In this document: piece after piece, positions 30,266 to 38,633 of the stretch
Numbering within the stretch: position 1 is the stretch's first letter
Layout of the letters: every line of letters begins with the position of its first letter
Notes under the pieces: generated by a model
The model's database searches: none
Told to the model about the DNA's origin: nothing
The model's input: only the letters and a program-made list of their open reading frames with translations
Translations under genes and position numbers: made by a program
NCBI GenBank assembly: GCA_963750935.1
Contig: CAVVSR010000002.1
Coordinates: forward strand, 50,226-114,225
DNA length: 64,000 nucleotides
Source of the DNA: JACCXG01 sp963750935
GTDB lineage: Bacteria; Acidobacteriota; Vicinamibacteria; Vicinamibacterales; 2-12-FULL-66-21
Direction of reading: 5' to 3'

Positions 30266-31585
30266 TCACGAAAGGATATGAGATTCGGCCGGTTCGCGTC
30301 GATACGCGCGGGCCAGGAGCGATACCGGATGGACGACCTCGGCCGCAACACCGGCATCCCGCAGGCCGCGGGCGATCTGCAGGTGGCAGCCCGGATTGGC
30401 GGTGGCGACGATCGGCGCGCCGGTCGCCTGGATGTGCCCGACCTTCCGGCGCAGCAGCGCCTCGGCCTGATCGGGCTGCGTCAGCGCGTAGATGCCGGCG
30501 CTGCCGCAGCACCAGGAGGACTCGGGCAGCTCGTGCAGGCTGACGCCGGGGATCGATCGCAGCAGCGCGCGCGGCTGGCGGGAGATCTTCTGGCCGTGCA
30601 CCAGGTGACACGAATCGTGATACGTCACTGCGGTATTGCCGTCCCAGGGTGCCGCCGCCGGAACGCGGCAGCCGATCTCGGCCAGCCACTCCTGGATGTC
30701 GCGCACCTTGCTGTCCCACAGCCGCGCCCGTTCGCGATAGGCGGGGTCGTCGGCCAGGAGCGGCGCATAGTGCCGCAGATGCGAGCCGCAGCCGCCGGCG
30801 TTCGTGATGATGGCGTCGTAGCGATCGGGCGGGATCAGGTCGATCAGGCGCCGCGCGAGGGTGGCGGCCAGGTCGGTTTCACCGTTGTGCGCGTGCAGTG
30901 AGCCGCAGCACGGCTGCGGGGACGGCGTCTCGACGGCGCAGCCGTTGGCGAGAAGGACATCCGCGGTGTCGCGATTGATGCCGGGAAAGACGAGGTCCTG
31001 CACGCATCCGGTGAGCAGGGCGACGCGGAAGCGGGCGGCGCCGGACGGCGCCTCGTGGCGGCCGATCAGGCTGTCGGAAAAGCGCGCCGCAACGACCGGC
31101 GCCTGCGGCTCGATCCGCCGGAGATCTGCCGGCAGCAGCCGCGTCAGCTGCCATCGCCTGGCCAGCGCCACCAGTCCGGATCGCTGCGCCAGCCCGAGCA
31201 GCCGTCCCGCTGCGCGAAGCGCCTTCGGCCGCATGAACAGGAATCGCAAAGCGACCGCGCGCCAGAAGCGTCGCCGCATGCTGGCATCGACGCCCGCCGC
31301 CTGGATGTCGGCGCGGGCGGTCTCGAACAGCGTCGCGTAGTTCACGCCCGCCGGGCAGGCGGTCTGGCAGGCCAGGCACCCGAGGCAGTAGCTCATCTCC
31401 TCGGCGAATGTCGGCGTGACCTCGAGCTCGCGGTCGGCGATCGCGCGCATCAGGGCGATGCGGCCGCGCGGGCTGTTGCGTTCGCGTCCGGTCGCGTCGT
31501 AGGTCGGGCAGGTCGGCAGGCACATGCCGCAGTGCATGCATTGCTGCAGGAGCGCGTAGTCGAGGGTCTGCAGCGTCGGACGCAT
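30266..31585 (-). CDS. glcF: Glycolate oxidase iron-sulfur subunit
   Basis: 439 residues. Two ferredoxin-type [4Fe-4S] motifs lie near the N-terminus: CMHCGMCLPTCP and CLGCLACQTACP. Two CCG domains follow, with PCCGSLHAHNGE and WCCGSAGIYALT, as in GlcF and heterodisulfide reductase-like subunits. It carries electrons from the FAD subunit GlcD, four bases upstream, to the quinone pool at the membrane. The order FAH hydrolase - glcD - glcF suggests that glycolate made by the hydrolase is oxidised to glyoxylate. Lactate is the other common substrate of such pairs. Confidence 0.9.
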   Translation of the reverse strand: MRPTLQTLDYALLQQCMHCGMCLPTCPTYDATGRERNSPRGRIALMRAIADRELEVTPTFAEEMSYCLGCLACQTACPAGVNYATLFETARADIQAAGVDASMRRRFWRAVALRFLFMRPKALRAAGRLLGLAQRSGLVALARRWQLTRLLPADLRRIEPQAPVVAARFSDSLIGRHEAPSGAARFRVALLTGCVQDLVFPGINRDTADVLLANGCAVETPSPQPCCGSLHAHNGETDLAATLARRLIDLIPPDRYDAIITNAGGCGSHLRHYAPLLADDPAYRERARLWDSKVRDIQEWLAEIGCRVPAAAPWDGNTAVTYHDSCHLVHGQKISRQPRALLRSIPGVSLHELPESSWCCGSAGIYALTQPDQAEALLRRKVGHIQATGAPIVATANPGCHLQIARGLRDAGVAAEVVHPVSLLARAYRREPAESHILS

Positions 31586-31589
31586 CGAG

Positions 31590-32990
31590 CTACGACCCGC
31601 AGTCGAACATCTTGCCGGGATTGAGCAGGCCGCGCGGATCCAGCGTCTGCTTGATGCGCCGCATCAGGTCCATGCTGGCGTCCCCCATCTGCTGGCGCAG
31701 CCACGGCTTCTTGGCGAGGCCGACGCCATGTTCGCCGGTAATGGTGCCGCCGAGCTCGAGGGTGCGGGTGACGATCGCTTCGAGCGCCTGGTGCACGCGG
31801 TGCATCTCGTCGTGATCGCGTTCGTCGGCGAGAAACGTCGGATGCAGGTTGCCGTCGCCCATGTGGCCGAACGTGCCGATCTGCAGGTTGAACGCGGCTG
31901 CCGTCTGCGCGATGAACCCGACCATCGTCGCCAGCTCGCTGCGCGGCACCGTCACGTCCTCGAGGATCGTCGTCGGTCTGCGGCGCGCCAGCGCCGAAAA
32001 GGCATTGCGCCGCGCCGACGCGAGCAGCACCGCCTCCGCGTCGTCCTTAGCCGCGCGCACGTCGCGCGCGCCGTGGCTTCGTGCCAGCGCCTCCATCTGC
32101 GCGGCCTCGTCCGCGACCGCGGCAGGATGGCCGTCCGTTTCCATCAGCAGCACCGCGGCGCAGTCGGTCGGCAACCCGACGTGGGCATAGTCCTCGACGC
32201 AGATGGCCGTGGTGCGGTCCAGGAACTCGAGTGTGCAGGGAATGATGCGTGCGGCGACGATCGCCGACACCGTGTCCGCCGCGTCCTCGATGCGGTCGTA
32301 GAGCGCCAGCATCGTCCGGCGGGCCGCCGGGCGCGGCACCAGCTTGAGCAGGACCTCGGTGATGATGCCCAGCGTGCCCTCGGAGCCGATGAACAGATCC
32401 TTCAGCGAGTAGCCGGCGACGTCCTTGACGCACTGGTTGCCGAACCGCGCGATCTGGCCGTCGGGGAGTACGACTTCCAGTCCCATGACGTAGTCGCGGG
32501 TCACGCCGTACTTCAGGCCGCGCAGGCCGCCCGAGTTCTCCGCGACGTTGCCGCCGATGGTGCTGATGCGCATCGACCCCGGATCGGGCGGATAGAACAA
32601 CCCGTGCTGGGATGCCGCTTCGTCGATCCGCTGGGTGATCACGCCCGGCTGCGCGCGCAGCGTCAGGTTGCGCGGATCCACGGCGAGGATCGCGTTCATG
32701 TGGACGAGGCACAGCACGAGGCTGCCGGGGCTGGGCACGCTGCCGCCGCTCAGGCCCGTCCCCGATCCGCGCGTGACGATCGGGATGCCGGCGGCCGCCG
32801 CGGTGAGGACGCACTCGGAGACCTGCGCCGTGGTCCGCGGAAAGATCACCGCGTCGGGACGCTGCTTCAGCGCCGCCGTCCCGTCGAAGCTGTAGGGGAT
32901 CAGGTCCTCGTCCTTGACGAGCACCGCATCGGCCCCGACGATGGAGGTCAGGGCCCCGACCGCGGCATCAGGCAGGGGCATAGCCGACAA
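31590..32990 (-). CDS. glcD: Glycolate oxidase FAD subunit (FAD-linked 2-hydroxy-acid dehydrogenase)
   Basis: 466 residues of the VAO/PCMH flavoprotein family. The FAD pyrophosphate segment is PIVTRGSGTGLSGGSVPS and the second FAD region FYPPDPGSMRISTIGGNVAENS. The substrate-domain histidine motifs are GHMGDGNLHPTF and GGTITGEHGVGLAKK. It oxidises glycolate or D-lactate to the 2-oxo acid. It overlaps the FAH-family gene upstream by 23 bases and is followed by glcF after four bases, so the three are translationally coupled. ATG 32981 is an alternative start. Confidence 0.91.
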   Translation of the reverse strand: MSAMPLPDAAVGALTSIVGADAVLVKDEDLIPYSFDGTAALKQRPDAVIFPRTTAQVSECVLTAAAAGIPIVTRGSGTGLSGGSVPSPGSLVLCLVHMNAILAVDPRNLTLRAQPGVITQRIDEAASQHGLFYPPDPGSMRISTIGGNVAENSGGLRGLKYGVTRDYVMGLEVVLPDGQIARFGNQCVKDVAGYSLKDLFIGSEGTLGIITEVLLKLVPRPAARRTMLALYDRIEDAADTVSAIVAARIIPCTLEFLDRTTAICVEDYAHVGLPTDCAAVLLMETDGHPAAVADEAAQMEALARSHGARDVRAAKDDAEAVLLASARRNAFSALARRRPTTILEDVTVPRSELATMVGFIAQTAAAFNLQIGTFGHMGDGNLHPTFLADERDHDEMHRVHQALEAIVTRTLELGGTITGEHGVGLAKKPWLRQQMGDASMDLMRRIKQTLDPRGLLNPGKMFDCGS

Positions 32991-33819
32991 CGCGCTGGCG
33001 CTGCTCGCCGAGGCCGGCCACGCCCAGCCGGACTTCGTTGCCCTCGCGCAGGTAGACCGGCGGCTTCATGCCGTGGCCCACACCGGGAGGCGTGCCGGTC
33101 GAGATGATGTCGCCGGCGTGAAGGCTCATGAAGCGGCTCAGGTAACTGACGAGGAAGGGCACACCGAAGACCATCGTCTTCGTGTTGCCGTTCTGGTAGC
33201 GATTCCCGTCCACTTCGAGCCACATGTCCAGATCGTGGTAGTCCGGCACGTCGTCCGGCGTGACCAGCCAGGGCCCGATCGGCCCGAACGTGTCGGCGCT
33301 CTTGCCCTTCACCCACTGGCCGGTGCCTTCGAGCTGGAAGGCGCGCTCGGAGACGTCGTGGACGACGCAGAAGCCGGCGACGTGCTCTATCGCGTTGGTC
33401 TCGCCGACGTACTTCGCGGTCTTGCCGATGACGACTCCCAGCTCGACCTCCCAGTCGGTCTTGGTCGATCCCTTCGGGATCTCGAGGTCGTCGTTGGGTC
33501 CGACGATGGAGGAGGTCGCCTTCATGAAGATGATCGGCTCGCTCGGCACCGGCATGCCCGACTCGGCGGCATGGTCCGAATAGTTCAAGCCGACGCAGAT
33601 GAACTTGCCGACGCCGGCCACGCACGGGCCGAGCCGCGGCGATCCGCCGACCTTCGGCAGCGATGCCGGATCGATGTCGCGCAGGCGATCGATCGAGTCG
33701 GGCAGCAACGCGTCGCCCGACAGATCCTTGAGGACGCCCGACAGATCGCGGATGTTTCCGTCGGCATCGAGCAGGCCGGGCTTCTCGCCGCCCGCGGGGC
33801 CGTATCTCAAGAGCTTCAT
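32968..33819 (-). CDS. FAH-family hydrolase, probable 2,4-diketo-3-deoxy sugar-acid hydrolase
   Basis: 283 residues starting at ATG 33819 behind AAAGGA. The opening MKLLRYGPAGGEKPGLLDA and the core GKFICVGLNYSDHAAESGMP, PIIFMKATSSIVGPND, DWEVELGVVIGKTAKYV (metal-binding acidic residues) are those of the FAH superfamily branch that hydrolyses 2,4-diketo-3-deoxy-L-rhamnonate/fuconate. For a C6-deoxy acid the products would be pyruvate and lactate; for a pentonate, pyruvate and glycolate. It is followed by glcDF and preceded by an SDR and an IlvD-type dehydratase, which matches this pathway order. Isomerase or ureidoglycolate lyase labels given to relatives are less likely here. Confidence 0.8.
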   Translation of the reverse strand: MKLLRYGPAGGEKPGLLDADGNIRDLSGVLKDLSGDALLPDSIDRLRDIDPASLPKVGGSPRLGPCVAGVGKFICVGLNYSDHAAESGMPVPSEPIIFMKATSSIVGPNDDLEIPKGSTKTDWEVELGVVIGKTAKYVGETNAIEHVAGFCVVHDVSERAFQLEGTGQWVKGKSADTFGPIGPWLVTPDDVPDYHDLDMWLEVDGNRYQNGNTKTMVFGVPFLVSYLSRFMSLHAGDIISTGTPPGVGHGMKPPVYLREGNEVRLGVAGLGEQRQRVVGYAPA

Positions 33820-33835
33820 GCAGAATCCTTTCAAA

Positions 33836-33976
33836 TCAACTCCCAACCTCCAACTCCCAACTCCCAAAGGGACCTTCTGGGTGGAATTTGCCGCGACCAG
33901 CCAGTTGCCGCGTCTTCGACCCAGATGTCTCGAACGACTCTGCTTGGGAGTTGGGAGTTGGTAGTTGGGAGTTGAC
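33836..33976. repeat. Heptamer repeats CAACTCC / GGAGTTG arranged as a large inverted repeat
   Basis: CAACTCC-type units (33838-33867) face GGGAGTTG-type units (33943-33976) across a 75-base centre, so transcripts from either strand can fold into a long stem. It fills the gap between the SDR and FAH genes. A short CAACTCC remnant is also seen on the minus strand near 655-667, upstream of the PQQ dehydrogenase gene. Confidence 0.8.
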
Positions 33977-33984
33977 ATGTGTCT

Positions 33985-34736
33985 TCAGTAAGTCGACCGC
34001 CCGCCGCTGATGTCGAACACGGCGCCGGTCGAGAATGAATTCTCCTCCGACGCGAGCCAGGTGGCGAGCGAGGCCAGTTCGTCGATCTGCAGGAAGCGTC
34101 CGCGCGGAATCTTCGAGAGCATCCAGTCGAGGTGCGCCTGGGACATCTGCTCGAAGATGCGGGTCTTCGCCGCCGCGGGCGTGATGCAGTTGACGGCGAT
34201 GTTCTCGGCCGCCAGCTCCTTGCCCAGCGACTTGGTCAGCGCGATCACGCCGGCCTTGGCGGTGCTGTAGGCCGATGCGTTGGCGTTGCCTTCTTTTCCC
34301 GCCACCGACGAGATCGTGACGATGCGGCCGTACTGCTGACGCAGCATGTGCGGCACGATCGCGCGGCAACAGTAGTACACGCTCATCAGATCGATGTCGA
34401 TGACGCGCCGCCAGTCCTCGGGCGGGTATTCCCAGGTCTTGTGGTTCGGGCCGGCGATGCCGGCGTTGGCGACCAGGATGTCGATGCCGCCGAAGGCCTC
34501 GACCGTGGTCGCGGTCGCCGCCTCGACCTCGGCGATCGACGACACGTCGACGGCGGCAGTGATGACCTCGCCGGCCGACGACAATTGCCGCGCCGTCCGC
34601 GTGGACTCGTCCGTGTCGAGGTCCCAGATGAGACCCGTGCACCCGAGGCGACGAATCGTTCCGCAATCGCGCGACCGAACCCCTGGGCCCCTCCGGTGAT
34701 CACCGCCCGTCGTCCGCTGAGATCGAATCTGTTCAC
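33985..34736 (-). CDS. Short-chain dehydrogenase (possible 2-keto-3-deoxy sugar-acid dehydrogenase), frameshifted
   Basis: The start is MNRFDLSGRRAVITGGAQGF with NAD-binding TGGxxGxG. The frame changes near 34630, where one base seems missing (GTCTCATC), and continues as WDLDTDESTRTARQLSS. The rest is intact: LVANAGIAGPNHKTW (NAG motif), SSVAGKEGNANASAYSTAKAG (catalytic Ser, Tyr, Lys) and the ending FDISGGRSTY. Joined length is about 250 residues. The type resembles NAD-dependent 2-dehydro-3-deoxy-L-rhamnonate/fuconate 4-dehydrogenase, and the gene lies between an IlvD dehydratase and the FAH hydrolase, the expected place for that step. Substrate is inferred from this order. Confidence 0.78.
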
Positions 34737-34814
34737 GTGGCGCTCGCTCGAATCGAAGGAGAGTGGCTTCCGGCTTCAGCCGCCGGAGAGGATGCGTGAC
34801 TTGAAGGCACGGCG

Positions 34815-36548
34815 TCAGTGCGACTCGCGTGGCACCGCGTGTCCGCGGCACCCTTTCAGGAAGTCGAGATCGGCCCCTTTGTCGGCCTGTTCGACGTGCC
34901 GCACGTACATCTGCACGTAGCCGCTGGCGTGCGGGGACTCGGGCGCCTTCCACTCCTGCCGGCGGCGCGCCAGCTCCTCGTCGCTGACGTCGAGGTGCAG
35001 CCTGCGGGCGGCGACGTCGAGCTCGATGAAGTCCCCCTCGCGCACGAGCGCGAGCGGTCCGCCGACGGCGGCCTCGGGGCAGACGTGGAGCACGACCGTG
35101 CCGTAGGCGGTGCCGCTCATCCGCGCGTCGGAGATGCGGACCATGTCGTTGACGCCCTGCTTGAGCACCGACGGCGGCAGCCCCATGTTGCCCACTTCGG
35201 CCATGCCCGGGTAGCCGACCGGTCCGCTGTTGCGCAAGACCAGCACGCACGACGGGTCGGCGTTCAGCGCCGGATCGTTGATGCGCGCCTTGTAGTCCTC
35301 GATCGTGTCGAACACGATGGCGCGGCCGCGATGCTGCATCAGGTGCGGCGAGGCCGCCGACGGCTTCAGCACCGCGCCGTCGGGGGCGAGGTTGCCGCGC
35401 AGGACCGCGATGCCGCCGCTCGCCGCCAGCGGCCGATCGATCGGCCGGACGACCTCGGTGTTGAAGCACGGCGCGTCGCTGCAGTTCTCCCAGATCGTCT
35501 TGCCGTTGACGGTCATGACGTCGCGGTTGAGCAGGCCGTTCTCGCCAAGGGTGCGAATCACCGCCGGCAGGCCGCCGGCGTAGTGGAAGTCCTCCATGAG
35601 GAACCGGCCGGACGGCTTGAGGTCGACCAGCGTCGGCACGTTGCGGCCGACGCGATCCCAGTCCTCGAGCTCGAGCGGCGTGCCGACCCGGCCCGCCATC
35701 GCGAGCAGGTGGATGACGGCGTTGGTCGAGCCGCCGAGCGCGCCGTTGACGCGGATCGCATTCTCGAAGGCCGGGCGGGTCAGGATCTGCGAGAGGCGGA
35801 CGTCCTCGCGGACGAGCGCCACGATCCGCCGGCCGACGAGATGCGCCATCGCGTAGCGGCGGGAATCGACCGCGGGCAGCGCCGCGTTGAACGGAAACGC
35901 GATGCCGAGCGCCTCCACCATCGACGCCATCGTCGAGGCGGTGCCCATCACCATGCAGTGCCCGGCCGACCGCGACATGCACGCCTCGGCGTCCATGAAC
36001 TGCTCGAGGCTCATGACGCCGGCCTTGACGTCCTCGCTGAACTTCCAGACATCGGTACCGGATCCGATGTCCTGGCCGCAGTACTTGCCGTTCAGCATCG
36101 GACCGCCCGACACGACGATGGCGGGGACGTCGCAGCTCGCCGCGCCCATGACCAGCGACGGCGTGGTCTTGTCGCAGCCGCACAGCAGGACGACGCCGTC
36201 GATCGGATTGGCGCGGATCGACTCCTCGACGTCCATGCTCACCAGGTTGCGGTAGAGCATGGCGGTGGGACGCATGTTCGACTCGCCGGTCGACATGACC
36301 GGGAATTCGACCGGCAGCCCGCCGGCTTCCCAGACGCCGCGCTTGACGTGATCGGCGATGGTCCGGAGGTGGGCGTTACAGGGGGTCAGCTCCGACCAGG
36401 TGTTGCAGATGCCGACCACCGGGCGCCCGTCGAAGACGTCGGCGGGCAGCCCCTGGTTGCGCATCCAGCTGCGGTGAATGAAGCCGTCCTTGTCGTGCTT
36501 GCCGAACCACGCGGCAGACCGGTAGACCCTTTTCTCGTCGTTGCCCAC
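34815..36548 (-). CDS. IlvD/Edd-family sugar-acid dehydratase
   Basis: 577 residues. Iron-sulfur ligands are in GVVLLCGCDKTTPS and RSAGHCMVMGTAST, and an early Cys in NTWSELTPCNAHL. The C-terminal swivelling domain has VLRNSGPVGYPGMAEVGN and RISDARMSGTAYGTVVLH. Length and the motif spacing fit the arabonate/gluconate dehydratase branch rather than the branched-chain amino-acid enzyme: no ilv genes are near, and an SDR and a diketo-acid hydrolase follow. It would remove water from an aldonic acid to give a 2-keto-3-deoxy acid. The exact sugar acid (L-arabonate, D-xylonate or a deoxyhexonate) is not determined. Confidence 0.85.
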   Translation of the reverse strand: MGNDEKRVYRSAAWFGKHDKDGFIHRSWMRNQGLPADVFDGRPVVGICNTWSELTPCNAHLRTIADHVKRGVWEAGGLPVEFPVMSTGESNMRPTAMLYRNLVSMDVEESIRANPIDGVVLLCGCDKTTPSLVMGAASCDVPAIVVSGGPMLNGKYCGQDIGSGTDVWKFSEDVKAGVMSLEQFMDAEACMSRSAGHCMVMGTASTMASMVEALGIAFPFNAALPAVDSRRYAMAHLVGRRIVALVREDVRLSQILTRPAFENAIRVNGALGGSTNAVIHLLAMAGRVGTPLELEDWDRVGRNVPTLVDLKPSGRFLMEDFHYAGGLPAVIRTLGENGLLNRDVMTVNGKTIWENCSDAPCFNTEVVRPIDRPLAASGGIAVLRGNLAPDGAVLKPSAASPHLMQHRGRAIVFDTIEDYKARINDPALNADPSCVLVLRNSGPVGYPGMAEVGNMGLPPSVLKQGVNDMVRISDARMSGTAYGTVVLHVCPEAAVGGPLALVREGDFIELDVAARRLHLDVSDEELARRRQEWKAPESPHASGYVQMYVRHVEQADKGADLDFLKGCRGHAVPRESH

Positions 36549-36589
36549 TCTGGATCCTGACTACCGATGGACTCGCGTCTGTTCACGAA

Positions 36590-37666
36590 TCAGTGCTGCA
36601 CGGCGGCGAGGTGCTCGCGGAGGAGATCCCGGCCGAAGTCGCTCTCGAAGTCGCGCCACACCGAGTGGATGTGGTTGCCGTTGTTCTGGGTGTTGTCGAA
36701 CTCGATCAGGAACGTCGGCCCCTGGACGCGGTAATAGTGCTGCTGCCCGGGTTCGACCGGTCCGGCCCACGAGAACGAGATCTTCTCGATCCCGAATTTC
36801 TTGATCTCGGCCTGCCGCTCCGCGGCGGTGTCGTCGGACATCTGCGAGGTGTAGACCTCGACCAGCTGCATCAGCAGGGTGCGCTGCTGCGGCGTCATCG
36901 CCGCCGCCATGACCCCTTCCGGCTTGAGCGGGTCGATCGGGTACTTGGTGGTGGTGAGGATGTCGCTCGGCGCCTTCTCGGCGAACAGGGCCTGCTTCCG
37001 CTGCGCCTCGTCCAGCGCCATCATCAGCGCGCGGCCGGCGTCCTGTTCCTTGTCGAGGGCGCGGAGCCCCTTCTTCGGGCCCTCGCGGACTTCGGCCGGG
37101 TTGGTTCCCCAGAACGTGGGGGAGGCCGCGACGATGCCGCCGTTGCCGAGGGTGAAGTGCAGCGAGACGTGATGCCCCTCGACGCGCCAGCCCCACGGGC
37201 CCTTGCCCGGCGTGCCGAACACGCTGAAGAAATAGAGCTCGGGGTCGCGGACGTTGCCCGGGTTGGTGTCGTTCTTCGCGGCACGCGCCGCCGCCTCGGT
37301 CTCCCGCAGGATCGCCTCGAGGTCGTTCATGACCGTCGTGGTCGTGCTGTAGCCGCGCTGGCTGAGGGCCGTCTTCAGCAGCTCGTGCGCGAGCTTGCGC
37401 TGCGGCTCCGTCATCTCCTTGATGGGGAGGCCCTGGCGCGGAAACATGTTGGTCGGGATGAAGTTCCAGCGGACCCGGTCGGCCGAATCGAACGTCATCG
37501 CCATCTTCTGGCGCTGCTCCGGCGTCAGGCTGTCGAGCAGGGCCGTGCTGGCCTTGGCCATCGCGGCCGCGCTGCGCTGCGACGCCACCATGCTGCCCAT
37601 GAGTCCGGCGCTGACGATCGCCGCGGCGATGGCCACGCGGACCAGATTGAAGCGGCTCATAGTCAC
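36590..37666 (-). CDS. Secreted DUF3500-family protein
   Basis: About 358 residues (ATG 37660 is an alternative start) with an N-terminal hydrophobic signal (NLVRVAIAAAIVSAGLMGSM). The family-typical core includes LLDSLTPEQRQKMAMTFDS, RVRWNFIPTNMFPRQGLPIK, YFFSVFGTPGKGPWGWRVEGHH and FLIEFDNTQNNGNHIHSVWR. DUF3500 proteins have no established activity. The conserved His/Asp/Asn-rich end suggests an enzyme or metal site. It lies between gntR (20 bases) and the dehydratase (41 bases), so it belongs to the sugar-acid operon and may process an extracellular substrate. Confidence 0.85.
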   Translation of the reverse strand: MTMSRFNLVRVAIAAAIVSAGLMGSMVASQRSAAAMAKASTALLDSLTPEQRQKMAMTFDSADRVRWNFIPTNMFPRQGLPIKEMTEPQRKLAHELLKTALSQRGYSTTTTVMNDLEAILRETEAAARAAKNDTNPGNVRDPELYFFSVFGTPGKGPWGWRVEGHHVSLHFTLGNGGIVAASPTFWGTNPAEVREGPKKGLRALDKEQDAGRALMMALDEAQRKQALFAEKAPSDILTTTKYPIDPLKPEGVMAAAMTPQQRTLLMQLVEVYTSQMSDDTAAERQAEIKKFGIEKISFSWAGPVEPGQQHYYRVQGPTFLIEFDNTQNNGNHIHSVWRDFESDFGRDLLREHLAAVQH

Positions 37667-37686
37667 CTCGTATCCTCGCGAGGCCG

Positions 37687-38439
37687 TCAGACGGCCTCGG
37701 GGAATCTGATTAAAGACGCCCCGGGCATCTGCGTCAACAGGCGTTTGTCCTTGAGCACCATCGCCAGGCTGGTCCGGGCGAGCCGGGAGTGCTCCCGGGC
37801 CAGGGCCTCGGCGCGGGTCGTTTCGCGATTCGAGATGGCGTCCACGATCGAGCGGTGGTGCATCTGCGAGATCTTGACGACCTCTTCGCCCTCTTTCTTC
37901 TGGGCGTGTGCGAGGAGGAAGGCGTTCGGCGAGGCGAACGGTAGGGTGATGGCCCGGTCGAGCGCGCGGCGGAGCATCGGGCTCTTCGCCAGGCTGATCA
38001 GCTGGTTATGGAAGTCTTCGTTGAGCGGAATGTATTTCAGGAGCGAGTCGGCGCCAGCATTCCAGCGCTGGAGCAGACGGTCGATGCGGGTCAGGCAGCT
38101 CATGATGGGTTCGAGCGCCTCCGGGCCGGCCAGCCGCTCGGCGGCGAGCCGGGCGGCGGTTCCTTCGAGCACGCCGCGAATCTCGATGCCGTCGTGGATG
38201 TCCTGGACGCTGAACTCAGCGGCGATGAACCCGCCGGTCGGCCGTGCCGTCAGCAGGCCCTCCTGCTCGAGCCGGTCCAGCACCAGCCGCAGCGGCGTTC
38301 GCGAAACCTGGAGCCGCTCGGCGAGCGGAATCTCGCGCAGCCGTTCCCCCGGGCTGAACTCGCCGCGGAGCAGGAGTTCGCGCATCTGCAGGAGTGCCCG
38401 CAGGGTCTGTGATTCGAGGCGCTGATTGTGGGAATCCAC
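37687..38439 (-). CDS. GntR-family (FadR/FCD) transcriptional regulator
   Basis: 250 residues. The winged helix runs from LLLRGEFSPGERLREIPLAE to SRTPLRLVLDRLEQEGLL. The FCD effector domain (about 85-230) has the metal/acid-binding residues in NEDFHNQLI and MHHRSIVDAI. Such proteins usually sense sugar acids or other carboxylates and repress catabolic operons. It is the first gene of the sugar-acid operon on the minus strand and faces the MFS transporter gene. Two TCTGCATGCA elements between the divergent genes are good operator candidates and would give autoregulation. Confidence 0.88.
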   Translation of the reverse strand: MDSHNQRLESQTLRALLQMRELLLRGEFSPGERLREIPLAERLQVSRTPLRLVLDRLEQEGLLTARPTGGFIAAEFSVQDIHDGIEIRGVLEGTAARLAAERLAGPEALEPIMSCLTRIDRLLQRWNAGADSLLKYIPLNEDFHNQLISLAKSPMLRRALDRAITLPFASPNAFLLAHAQKKEGEEVVKISQMHHRSIVDAISNRETTRAEALAREHSRLARTSLAMVLKDKRLLTQMPGASLIRFPEAV

Positions 38440-38480
38440 CGGGAATGCGGTCCAGTCCGCGGAAGCCTAGCATGACGGCA

Positions 38481-38582
38481 CTCTGCATGCAATCGGCGCG
38501 CGGAGGACCGGCGACGGTCTCGGATTCGCTGAAAAAATCCTCCTTGGTCCTTCGTGGCTTCACGCTCTTCTGCATGCAGTTT
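38481..38582. promoter_or_regulatory. Pair of TCTGCATGCA operator candidates between gntR and the MFS gene
   Basis: TCTGCATGCAAT (38482-38493) and TCTGCATGCAGT (38569-38580) lie 87 bases apart in the divergent gap. A third copy is upstream of the TonB receptor gene (17329-17338). The TGCATGCA core is palindromic, suiting a dimeric GntR-type regulator. Confidence 0.5.
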
Positions 38583-38633
38583 GGCGTGGCGACGCTGTCC
38601 AACCGTCTCGCAAGGGCGTTATACTCCCGCCCC

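Noticed and set aside
31530..31545. Fourth TGCATGCA site as an operator
   Set aside because: It lies inside the glcF coding sequence at a Cys/His/Met-coding stretch and lacks the TC flank shared by the intergenic sites.
33985..36183. A 732-residue minus-strand frame ending in SDR sequence
   Set aside because: The first two thirds are out of frame with the dehydratase gene; only the last part is real SDR sequence.
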